Shown piece after piece: positions 25,357-32,164 of a stretch of DNA of 64,000 nucleotides (positions within the stretch are counted from its first letter, which is position 1; the number at the start of each line of letters is the position of its first letter). Under the pieces are notes generated by a model that was given only the letters and a program-made list of their open reading frames with translations, did not search any database and was not told where the DNA came from. This DNA comes from VRUE01 sp963712595 (lineage in GTDB: Bacteria > Actinomycetota > Thermoleophilia > Solirubrobacterales > 70-9). The stretch covers positions 62,001 through 126,000 of the forward strand of contig CAVQIM010000003.1 of the NCBI GenBank assembly GCA_963712595.1, given 5' to 3'. A program made the translations under genes and the position numbers.

Positions 25357-26442
25357 CTAACGCCGCACCGGCTGCCAGGCGATCACGGGTCCAATCGTCG
25401 TCGTCACGCTGCCGCTGGTGTGGCTACCGGCGGCGACGTAGGAACGACGGCCCGTGGCGACGTCGATCACCGAGAGGGCCTCTTCTTCATCGGTCGCGGT
25501 GAAAGCCGCGACCTGGCGCCCGTCGGAGGAGAAGACCGCGTTGGTCTTGGCCTGGTCGGGAAGCTCGGCGAGCTTGCGGCCCTTGCCGCCGAGCTGTTTC
25601 ACCCAGAGGCCCTGATCGCGCCGGAAGAGCAGCGTGCGGCCGTTGGCGGTGGCATCCTCGACGTAGGCGGAGCCGACCCCTGCGATCAGCTTGCGGGCTT
25701 TCTTGCCGTCGCTCTGCATCGTGAAGATGTCGGCGAAGGCGCTTGATCCCTCGGTGCTCTCGCCGCGGCTGAAGACGATCGTCCCACCGAGGTGCCTGGG
25801 AGCGAAGTCGTCCCGGCCCGAATTGGTAAGCCGGGCAAGCCTTGCCCCGGACGGCCGCACCGAGTAGATGTCATCGGCCGTGCCACCGCCCGATTTGGCA
25901 ACGCTACGGACGAAGGCGATGCTGCGCCCGTCGGGCGAGAAGGACACTTCGTGCTCGTCGGCGGTGGAGGCGGCGAGCGGGTGCAGGCCGGCGCCTCCCG
26001 ACTTGACCGTGTAGAGGTCTCGTGACCCCCCGGCAGCGGCACGACGCTCGAAGACGACGAGCCTGCCGTTGGGCGCGACGACCGGGCGCGAATCGAGCTC
26101 GGGCCCGTTCGTCAGCCGGCGCTGTCCGGAGCCGTCGGCCCGCATCGCGTAGATGTCCCCCGCCCGCGCGAAGGCGATCGTCGTGCCGTCGGCGGAGAAG
26201 GCAGGTTCGGTGTCGGTCGGGTCTTCGGTGAGCTGGTTGAGGTGACCGTCGCGCACCGCGTACAGGCCGCCCTCGGGCGCTTTCGGCTCGGTTTTTTTGC
26301 CTTCGACTTCAGTGCCGCCTTTGTCGACGGTGACCATCGAGTAGACGATCGCCCCGGTTTTCGCCGGCGCGGCCGATGCCGTCGAAGGCACTGCGACTGC
26401 GAGGGCGATCAGGAATGCGGCGATGAGCTTTGGGTTGAACAT
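25357..26442 (-). CDS. Secreted TolB/WD40-like beta-propeller protein
   Basis: 361 residues. A Sec signal peptide (about 1-24, ending ASA) is followed by repeated blades of about 45 residues with the pattern PAFSADGTTIAFARAGDIYAMRADGSGQRRLT and VSFSPDGRSIAFVRS, typical of TolB/PD40 propellers. Such domains are protein-binding scaffolds; no enzyme motif is seen. The ATG at 26442 was chosen for its ribosome binding site (AAGGGGAGTCC) and because the signal peptide starts there; upstream in-frame ATGs give no sensible leader. The gene stands alone between two hairpins. Confidence 0.8.
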   Translation of the reverse strand: MFNPKLIAAFLIALAVAVPSTASAAPAKTGAIVYSMVTVDKGGTEVEGKKTEPKAPEGGLYAVRDGHLNQLTEDPTDTEPAFSADGTTIAFARAGDIYAMRADGSGQRRLTNGPELDSRPVVAPNGRLVVFERRAAAGGSRDLYTVKSGGAGLHPLAASTADEHEVSFSPDGRSIAFVRSVAKSGGGTADDIYSVRPSGARLARLTNSGRDDFAPRHLGGTIVFSRGESTEGSSAFADIFTMQSDGKKARKLIAGVGSAYVEDATANGRTLLFRRDQGLWVKQLGGKGRKLAELPDQAKTNAVFSSDGRQVAAFTATDEEEALSVIDVATGRRSYVAAGSHTSGSVTTTIGPVIAWQPVRR

Positions 26443-26538
26443 TGGACTCCCCTTTCGGGTGGGTTGCATTTGCTCAACCGATGCTCCGGCGCGGAGCCGC
26501 ACGCGCCAATGACACCCGCGTCCCCCACCGAGCCACAT

Positions 26539-26576
26539 CTGTCCCGATCCGGGCCGGCTGTCCCGATCCGGGCCGG
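26539..26576. repeat. Tandem 19-bp direct repeat
   Basis: CTGTCCCGATCCGGGCCGG occurs twice back to back (26539-26557 and 26558-26576), about 100 bases upstream of the TolB-like gene and next to the hairpin at 26578. It could be a two-site operator or simple replication slippage. Confidence 0.6.
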
Positions 26577-26577
26577 G

Positions 26578-26625
26578 CCGACGGGCCTAAAACACTCCCT
26601 ATAAGGAGTGTTTTAGGCCCGTCGG
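26578..26625 (-). repeat. GGGCCT/AGGCCC perfect hairpin after the FHA gene
   Basis: Arms 26578-26598 and 26605-26625 are exact reverse complements (21 bp) with a six-base CTATAA loop. On the minus strand it starts three bases after the FHA-HTH stop codon, so it may serve as its terminator or mRNA-end stabiliser. The arm ends (CCGACGGGCCT / AGGCCCGTCGG) are shared with the hairpins at 17227 and 48441. Confidence 0.75.
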
Positions 26626-26628
26626 CGG

Positions 26629-27213
26629 TCAGTTGCGGTCGAGGCCGAGCTCGATCACCCGGGCGGCGATCAGGCGCGGGCGCTCGCGCCCGGCCTCGCC
26701 GGGAACGTCGAGCTTGGCGGCGAGCGCGTCGAGGCGGCGCTGCGCGGTGCGCTCGCTGACGTGCAGCGCCTCGGCGATCTCGGCGCGGGTGGCGGGACGA
26801 CCGGCGAAGGCCCCCTCGCTGCGGTAGGGGGCGACCAGAGCCGACGCGGTGGCGTGCTCCTCCTCCGTCAGCGCGACCGATGGCGCGGCGGCGGGGACCG
26901 TCCCCCCACCCCTGCCGGGAATCGGATCGGAGACCTCGAGCCGGCGGCCTCCGACGACGAGGACGTCACCGTCGCGCAGGCGCCGTGGCCGGTCGAGCGG
27001 CTCGCCGTTCAACGTCGTCCCGTTGCTGCTGTCGAGGTCGGTCGCCATCAGCACGCCCCCGTGGCTCTCGATCTCGAGGTGGTTCCACGAGACCGCCTCG
27101 TCGTCGATGCAGATATCGGCCTCGGGATCTCGCCCGACCACGGTGCGCGGCGCGGAGAGCGCAGCCGACCGCGGCTTCCCATCCGCATCCGTCAACCAGA
27201 TCCGTGCGTCCAT
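26629..27213 (-). CDS. FHA domain protein with C-terminal helix-turn-helix
   Basis: 194 residues. The N-terminal FHA domain (about 8-95) carries VVGRDPEADICI, NHLEIE and DLDSSNGTTLNG, the phosphothreonine-binding loops. The C-terminal part (about 115-190) has ALTEEEHATASALVAPYRS and TRAEIAEALHVSERTAQRRLDALAAKL, a helix-turn-helix like that of LuxR or sigma-4 types. This suggests a DNA-binding protein controlled by Ser/Thr phosphorylation, conceivably by the kinase at 23476; that link is inference. TATGCT (27223-27228) lies nine bases before the ATG and overlaps the opposing rpiA -10 box. Confidence 0.82.
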   Translation of the reverse strand: MDARIWLTDADGKPRSAALSAPRTVVGRDPEADICIDDEAVSWNHLEIESHGGVLMATDLDSSNGTTLNGEPLDRPRRLRDGDVLVVGGRRLEVSDPIPGRGGGTVPAAAPSVALTEEEHATASALVAPYRSEGAFAGRPATRAEIAEALHVSERTAQRRLDALAAKLDVPGEAGRERPRLIAARVIELGLDRN

Positions 27214-27222
27214 CTCGTCGCG

Positions 27223-27232
27223 AGCATAGAGT
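27223..27232. promoter_or_regulatory. Overlapping divergent -10 boxes of the FHA-HTH gene and rpiA
   Basis: The ten bases AGCATAGAGT hold TAGAGT (27227-27232) eight bases before the rpiA GTG on the plus strand and TATGCT (27223-27228) nine bases before the FHA-HTH ATG on the minus strand. The two boxes share two bases, so polymerase binding in one direction should exclude the other. Confidence 0.5.
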
Positions 27233-27240
27233 CCGGCCCG

Positions 27241-27891
27241 GTGAGCGACACCGACGCCGAGAAGAGGATCGCGGCCGAGGCCGCGGCCGAGCTGGTCGAG
27301 GACGGGATGACCGTAGGCCTCGGCACCGGCTCGACGGTCGCCCATCTGCTGCCGGCGATCGCCGCCCGCGAGCTGAGCGGGATCCGCTGCGTCGCGACCT
27401 CCGTGGCGACCGAGGAGCAGGCGCGGGAGCTGGGCATCCCGGTCGAGGAGTTCAGCCAGCTCGAGCGGCTCGACATCGCGATCGACGGCACCGACCAGGT
27501 GACGCCGGACGGCTGGCTGATCAAGGGCGGCGGCGGCGCCCACCTGCGCGAGAAGATCGTCGCCGCGGCGGCCGAGCGCTTCGTCGTCATCGCCGACTCG
27601 AGCAAGCCGGTGGACGCGCTCGCCGCCCCGGTGCCGCTGGAGCTGTTCGCCTTCGGCCTGGGCTCGACCCTGGCGCGGCTCGGCGCGGAAGTGGCGCTGC
27701 GCGACGTCCCGCCCAGCCCCGACGACGGCCTGATCGCCGACTACCGCGGCGAGATCGGCGAGCCGGCGGCGCTCGCCGCCCGGCTCGAGGCCGACCCCGG
27801 CGTCGCCGCCCACGGCCTCTTCCCGCCGGCTATGGTGAGCGCGGTGCTGGTGGGGGCCGGGGGCGCCGTCGACCATTTGACCTTCAGCTGA
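27241..27891 (+). CDS. rpiA: Ribose-5-phosphate isomerase A
   Basis: 216 residues. Substrate-binding GLGTGSTVAHLL, the active-site block AIDGTDQVTP with catalytic Asp residues, KGGGGAHLREKIVAAAAE and SSKPVD match RpiA. It interconverts ribose-5-phosphate and ribulose-5-phosphate. The GTG start was chosen because similarity begins there and TAGAGT (27227-27232) sits eight bases upstream, which makes a leaderless message likely. The open frame extending further upstream is antisense to the FHA gene and shows no homology. Confidence 0.95.
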   Translation: MSDTDAEKRIAAEAAAELVEDGMTVGLGTGSTVAHLLPAIAARELSGIRCVATSVATEEQARELGIPVEEFSQLERLDIAIDGTDQVTPDGWLIKGGGGAHLREKIVAAAAERFVVIADSSKPVDALAAPVPLELFAFGLGSTLARLGAEVALRDVPPSPDDGLIADYRGEIGEPAALAARLEADPGVAAHGLFPPAMVSAVLVGAGGAVDHLTFS

Positions 27892-27909
27892 CTTCCCGAG
27901 GAGGCCCAC

Positions 27910-29274
27910 ATGAGTGACTTCACCGAGCTGACGATCGCCGGCAGGATCGCGACGCCGAGCGACGCCGATTGGGACGGGGCGCGAGCCGCCTGGAACCTCG
28001 CCGCCGACCAGCGACCGGACGCCGTCGCGCTTGTCGAGAGCGCCGAGGACGTCGCCGCGACCGTGCGCTTCGCCGCCGAGCACGACCTGCGGATCGCCGG
28101 CCAGGGCACGGGCCACGGCGCCGTCGCGCTGGGGTCGCTCGAGGGCGCGATCCTGGTCAAGACCGAGCGCATGCGCGGCGTCGAGGTCGACCCCGGCGCC
28201 CAAACGGCTCGCGTCGAGGCCGGCGTGCTCGTCCTCGAGCTGAGCCAGGCGGCGCAGCAGCACGGCCTCAGCTCGCTGCCGGGCTCATCGCCCGACGTCG
28301 GCGTCACCGGCTACACCCTCGGCGGCGGGCTCAGCTGGCTCGGGCGCCGCTATGGCTTCGCCTGCAACCGCGTGCGCGCGATCGAGCTGGTCGCCGCCGA
28401 CGGCGAGCCGCGAACGGTCGACGCCGACAACGACGCCGATCTCTTCTGGGCACTGCGCGGCGGTGGCGGCGGTTACGCGATCGTCACCGCCCTGCACCTC
28501 GATCTGGTCCCGATCTCCAAGATCTACGCGGGAGCGCTCGTCTTCCCCGCCGAGCTGGGGGAAGGCGCCGTCCTCGCCTACCGCGACTGGGCCGCCGGCG
28601 TCTCCGATGACGTCACCTCCGTCGTCCGCTTCATCACCCCGCCGCCGATCCCGGACGTGCCCGAGCCGATCCGCGGTCGCCCGCTGCTGACGATCGACGG
28701 CGCCTGCATCGGCAGCCGGGAGGAGGGAGAAGCGACGATCGCGCCGCTGCGCGAGCTGGGCGAGACGATCATGGACACCTTCGGCCAGATCCCCGCCGAG
28801 GGGCTCTGCCGGATCCACATGGACCCGGAGAACCCGGTCCCCGGCCTCGGCCACCATAGGGTCCTGCGCGAGCTTCCCGACGAGGCGATCGCGGAGTTCA
28901 CCCGCCTGGCAGGTCCGGACTCGGGCTCGCCGCTGCTGCTCACCGAGCTGCGCCACCTCGGCGGCGCGCTCGGCCGCCCGGACGCACAGGGCGGCGCCCT
29001 CACCCACCTCGACGCCGAGTTCGCCCTCTTCGGCGTCGGCATGCTGATGGCGCCGGAGATGGGCCAGGCGATCGAATCCCACCTCGACGGCGTCGCCGAA
29101 GCGATGCAGCCATGGGCCGCCGAAGGCGGCTACTTCAACTTCGCCGAGCGACCCTGCGACGCAGACGCGATCCTGCCGCCCGAGGTCTGCGCCCGCCTCA
29201 CCGAGGTCAAGCGCAAGTGGGACCCGAACGACATGATCGTCTCCAACCACGCGCTGGCGATCGCCCCTGCCTGA
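27910..29274 (+). CDS. FAD-linked oxidase (BBE-like, PCMH flavoprotein)
   Basis: 454 residues. The PCMH FAD-binding domain (about 35-210) has RPDAVALVESAEDVAATVRFA, RIAGQGTGHG with the His that usually carries covalent FAD, and GVTGYTLGGGLSWLGRRYGFACNRV. The Cys used for a second covalent bond in berberine-bridge enzymes is not at its usual place, so single attachment is likely. The C-terminal RKWDPNDMIVSNHALA is the BBE motif. Such enzymes oxidise alcohols, sugars or aromatics using O2. It is preceded by GAGGAGG and lies 18 bases after rpiA, so it may be co-transcribed although its role is unrelated. Confidence 0.9.
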   Translation: MSDFTELTIAGRIATPSDADWDGARAAWNLAADQRPDAVALVESAEDVAATVRFAAEHDLRIAGQGTGHGAVALGSLEGAILVKTERMRGVEVDPGAQTARVEAGVLVLELSQAAQQHGLSSLPGSSPDVGVTGYTLGGGLSWLGRRYGFACNRVRAIELVAADGEPRTVDADNDADLFWALRGGGGGYAIVTALHLDLVPISKIYAGALVFPAELGEGAVLAYRDWAAGVSDDVTSVVRFITPPPIPDVPEPIRGRPLLTIDGACIGSREEGEATIAPLRELGETIMDTFGQIPAEGLCRIHMDPENPVPGLGHHRVLRELPDEAIAEFTRLAGPDSGSPLLLTELRHLGGALGRPDAQGGALTHLDAEFALFGVGMLMAPEMGQAIESHLDGVAEAMQPWAAEGGYFNFAERPCDADAILPPEVCARLTEVKRKWDPNDMIVSNHALAIAPA

Positions 29275-29289
29275 GGCTTTTTTTCGCCA

Positions 29290-29313
29290 ATAGTGGTATA
29301 TTTTACCCACTAT
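29290..29313. promoter_or_regulatory. Palindromic operator and promoter of the two-gene module
   Basis: ATAGTGG (29290-29296) and CCACTAT (29307-29313) form an inverted repeat with a ten-base AT-rich spacer TATATTTTAC. The spacer provides a -10-like TATATT, and the right arm includes the start codon of the first gene. This arrangement suits autorepression by a DNA-binding antitoxin-like protein. Confidence 0.6.
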
Positions 29314-29815
29314 GGCATTTGTTGTTCCCACTCGCCAGGGAGCCTACGAGGTGCGCGAGTCGCAAAACACCTCCAAAGGACCACGGAGCACGACGCTCGC
29401 ATCTTTCCGCGAGCTCACCGATGAGGTCATAAAAAAGGCGCAGGCGAAGTCGGCGAAGACGCCCACCGCGGAGGAGCTGAGACGCGCTGCTCGACGCGCG
29501 GGAGCGCCGGTCGCGAGGCCGGCCATCGAGCAAGCAGCCCGGGAGCTGATCGCAGGGCTCGCCAAAGGCCGGCGACTCGATCCGACCCTCCGGCAAATCC
29601 TGATCGAGCTGCTCCAGAAGGGCTATCGCGAGGACAAACAGCCGTCGCCCGCGAATGAGGCGGCACGCTCCGTCGCGATCTGGATGGCCGCAACGCCGGT
29701 GGAGCGAGGCGAGGCCCTTGTCGATTTGCTCTTGCTCGCCGATGCGCTTCCATCGGGCGGCCGACGGGGCAAGCCGCTTCGCTTCCCGCGGCTCGACTCC
29801 ACAGGTGACCAATGA
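29312..29815 (+). CDS. Putative antitoxin or regulator paired with a nucleotidyltransferase
   Basis: 167 residues, mostly helical and charged. The N-terminus (AFVVPTRQGAYEVRESQNTSKGPRSTTL) looks like a small beta unit, then ASFRELTDEVIKKAQAK and AEELRRAARRAGAPV are helical. I recall similar proteins next to nucleotidyltransferase genes in actinobacteria but know no tested function. The start codon lies inside a palindromic operator, and the stop overlaps the next ATG (ATGA). The genetic layout is that of the first, autoregulating gene of a toxin-antitoxin module. No clear helix-turn-helix is visible. Confidence 0.6.
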   Translation: MAFVVPTRQGAYEVRESQNTSKGPRSTTLASFRELTDEVIKKAQAKSAKTPTAEELRRAARRAGAPVARPAIEQAARELIAGLAKGRRLDPTLRQILIELLQKGYREDKQPSPANEAARSVAIWMAATPVERGEALVDLLLLADALPSGGRRGKPLRFPRLDSTGDQ

Positions 29816-30402
29816 CCTCCCCCGAATCGGCATCCAACTTCAATCGCGAACCGGCCCTTCCCGACAAGGTCATCGTGATCCACGAAGCGCTCGACGAAGC
29901 CAAGATCCCACACGCATTGGGAGGCGCCTTGGCCCTCGCTTACTACGCAGATCCTCGAGCGACGATCGACATTGACATCAACGTCTTCGTGCCTACCCGC
30001 CGCTGGCGGGATGTAGTCGATGCGCTTTGCGAGGTTGGGGTGGATGCGAGCGGTCTCAACCCGGATTCCCTCGAGCGAGACGGCCAGTGCCGGCTGTGGT
30101 GGGCCGATAACGCAGTGGACCTCTTCTTCGCGTATGACCCGATCCACAGCGCAATGCGCAAAGGGGCACGTCGGGTGCCGTTCGCCGGCATCACGGTCCC
30201 AATTCTCGGGCCAGAGCATCTTGCCGTCTGCAAGGCGATGTTCGACCGCCGCAAGGACTGGCTTGACATAGAGCAGATGCTGATCGCAACCGACGACCTC
30301 GATGTATCCGAAATCGAGCAATGGCTGACCCGGATGGTTGGCGCGGACGACTCCCGCACTCAGCGTTTCAACGAGCTGAGAGCGGCACCGCTCGAAGACT
30401 AG
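29812..30402 (+). CDS. Nucleotidyltransferase-fold protein (MNT/AbiEii-like, putative toxin)
   Basis: 196 residues. Residues 34-60 (HALGGALALAYYADPRATIDIDI) match the polymerase-beta-type nucleotidyltransferase core: GG at 37-38, then DID (D53, D55) as metal ligands. A third acidic residue probably lies in AVDLFFA. AbiEii- and MNT-type toxins of this fold transfer nucleotides to tRNA or proteins; that activity is inferred here. It overlaps the upstream putative antitoxin by four bases. Its TAG stop shares CTAG with the converging pgl gene. Confidence 0.72.
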   Translation: MTSPESASNFNREPALPDKVIVIHEALDEAKIPHALGGALALAYYADPRATIDIDINVFVPTRRWRDVVDALCEVGVDASGLNPDSLERDGQCRLWWADNAVDLFFAYDPIHSAMRKGARRVPFAGITVPILGPEHLAVCKAMFDRRKDWLDIEQMLIATDDLDVSEIEQWLTRMVGADDSRTQRFNELRAAPLED

Positions 30403-31073
30403 GTCTGGGGCATGGCCGCCTCGTCCGCGACCACGGTCATCTCATCGTTCTTCACCCGCCCCGCCGGGATCGATTCGTCGCCGGCCATGAGCTTGGCGAG
30501 GGGCTCGCGCTTGTCGGGGCCGGTGACCAGCCAGACGATCTGGCGAGCCTCGTCGAGGGCCGGGTAGGTGAGGGTCATGCGGCGGTGGTCCTGGTAGGCG
30601 GACTCGGTGAGGGCGACGCGGCGATCGGTCACGTCGAGCACCGGATCGCCCGGGACCAGCGAGGCGGTGTGGCCGTCGGGACCGAGGCCGAGGTGGACGC
30701 AATCGAGCGGGGCTGGCAGGGTGCGTTCGTAGTCGCGCGCGGCACCCTCGAGGTCGCGCTGGGTCACCGGCATCGGCCGCAGCATCGCCTGATGGTCCAT
30801 CGAGAGGCCGAGGACCATGTGCGTGAGGTTGCGATCCTCGCTTCCCGGCGAGGCGATCCGCTCGTCGACCTGGAACAGCTCGGTCTCGGCCCACGGCATC
30901 TCCTCCTCCTCGCCGAGGATGGCGAGCATCGCCCAGGGGCTGCGACCGCCGCTCATCGCCAGCGAGAACATGTTGCGCTCCCCGACCGCGTCGGCGCCGA
31001 CAGCCGCAATTAACTCGGCCGCCCGCCGCGACGCCGCCTTTTCGTCGGCGACGATCTCGAGCTCGAGTGCCAC
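30399..31073 (-). CDS. pgl: 6-phosphogluconolactonase
   Basis: 224 residues with the glucosamine-6-phosphate isomerase/lactonase fold: FSLAMSGGRSPWAML near residue 38, LFQVDERIASPGSEDRN, and HLGLGPDGHTASLVPGD, which holds the catalytic His. LVTGPDKREPLAKLM closes the active site. It hydrolyses 6-phosphogluconolactone, the product of Zwf. The GTG start lies 12 bases after the gnd stop, so gnd-pgl form an operon. Confidence 0.95.
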   Translation of the reverse strand: MALELEIVADEKAASRRAAELIAAVGADAVGERNMFSLAMSGGRSPWAMLAILGEEEEMPWAETELFQVDERIASPGSEDRNLTHMVLGLSMDHQAMLRPMPVTQRDLEGAARDYERTLPAPLDCVHLGLGPDGHTASLVPGDPVLDVTDRRVALTESAYQDHRRMTLTYPALDEARQIVWLVTGPDKREPLAKLMAGDESIPAGRVKNDEMTVVADEAAMPQT

Positions 31074-31084
31074 CGCGCTTCCGC

Positions 31085-32101
31085 CTAGGAGGGCTTCTCG
31101 TCGTGGCCGCCGAACTGCTTGCGCATCGCCGAGAGCACCTTGTCGGCGAAGTCGTCGAGCCCGCGCGAGGAGAAGCGCTCGTAGAGGGCGGTGGTCAGCA
31201 CGGGCGCCGGCACCCCCTCGTCGATCGCGGCGATCGAGGTCCAGCGACCCTCACCCGAATCGGAGACGCGACCGGCGAAGTCGGAGAGGTCGGGGGATTC
31301 CTGCATCGACGCCGCCGTCAGGTCGAGCAGCCAGGAGCCGACGACGCTGCCACGCCGCCAGACCTCCGTCACCTCCGGCAGATCGATGTCGTACTGGTAG
31401 TACTCGGGCTGCTCGAGCGGCGCGGTCTCGGCATCGGCCTCGCGCTGGACCTTTCCCGCGTTGGCGTTCTTGAGGATGTTGAGGCCCTCGGCGTAGGCGG
31501 CCATGATCCCGTACTCGATCCCGTTGTGGACCATCTTCACGAAGTGCCCGGCCCCGTTGGGCCCGCAGTGCAGATAGCCGTTCTCCGAAGGTGAGGGGTC
31601 TCCCGAGCGACCGGGCGTCCGCTCGGCCGACTCGACCCCGGGCGCCAGCGAGGCGAAGATCGGGTCGAGCCGCTGCACCGCGCCGTCGGGACCGCCGATC
31701 ATCAGGCAGTAGCCGCGATCGAGGCCGAAGACGCCGCCGCTGGTGCCGCAATCGACGAAATCGATCCCCTGCTCCCGCAGCATCCCGGCGCGGCGGATGT
31801 CGTCGCGGTAGTAGGAGTTGCCGCCGTCGACGATCGCGTCGCCGCTGTCCAGCGCCGCGGCCACCTCCCCCACCGTCTTCTCGGTGATCTCGCCGGCGGG
31901 CACCATCACCCAGACCGAGCGCGGAGCGCTCAGCTTCGAGGCGAGCTCCTGCAGCGAGGAGGCCGCATCGGCCCCCTCCCCCGCCAGCCCGGCGACCGCG
32001 TCGGGATTGACGTCGTAGACGACGCAGCGATGGCCGTCTCGCATCAGCCTCCGCGCCATGTTGGCGCCCATGCGGCCGAGCCCGACCATTCCCAGCTCCA
32101 T
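31085..32101 (-). CDS. gnd: 6-phosphogluconate dehydrogenase, decarboxylating (short form)
   Basis: 338 residues, clearly shorter than the 470-residue E. coli enzyme and matching the short GndA/YqeC group, whose members are often NAD-preferring. The Rossmann motif is GLGRMGANMARRL; substrate and catalytic blocks are FVDCGTSGGVFGL and GPNGAGHFVKMVHNGIEYGIM (Lys-His-Asn). Cofactor specificity cannot be read with certainty. TAGGGT (32108-32113) lies six bases before the ATG, indicating a leaderless message. It is divergent from zwf across 63 bases and followed by pgl. Confidence 0.94.
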   Translation of the reverse strand: MELGMVGLGRMGANMARRLMRDGHRCVVYDVNPDAVAGLAGEGADAASSLQELASKLSAPRSVWVMVPAGEITEKTVGEVAAALDSGDAIVDGGNSYYRDDIRRAGMLREQGIDFVDCGTSGGVFGLDRGYCLMIGGPDGAVQRLDPIFASLAPGVESAERTPGRSGDPSPSENGYLHCGPNGAGHFVKMVHNGIEYGIMAAYAEGLNILKNANAGKVQREADAETAPLEQPEYYQYDIDLPEVTEVWRRGSVVGSWLLDLTAASMQESPDLSDFAGRVSDSGEGRWTSIAAIDEGVPAPVLTTALYERFSSRGLDDFADKVLSAMRKQFGGHDEKPS

Positions 32102-32164
32102 GCACCTACCCTACGCAAGCCGGGCGATGCTTGGCCACCTGGCCAGCGGATAGCCTGCGGTCGG

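Noticed and set aside
29312..30402. Classical AbiEi/AbiEii or HEPN/MNT pair
   Set aside because: The first protein lacks the winged-helix pattern of AbiEi and the Rx4-6H motif of HEPN proteins, so I left the pair as a putative module.
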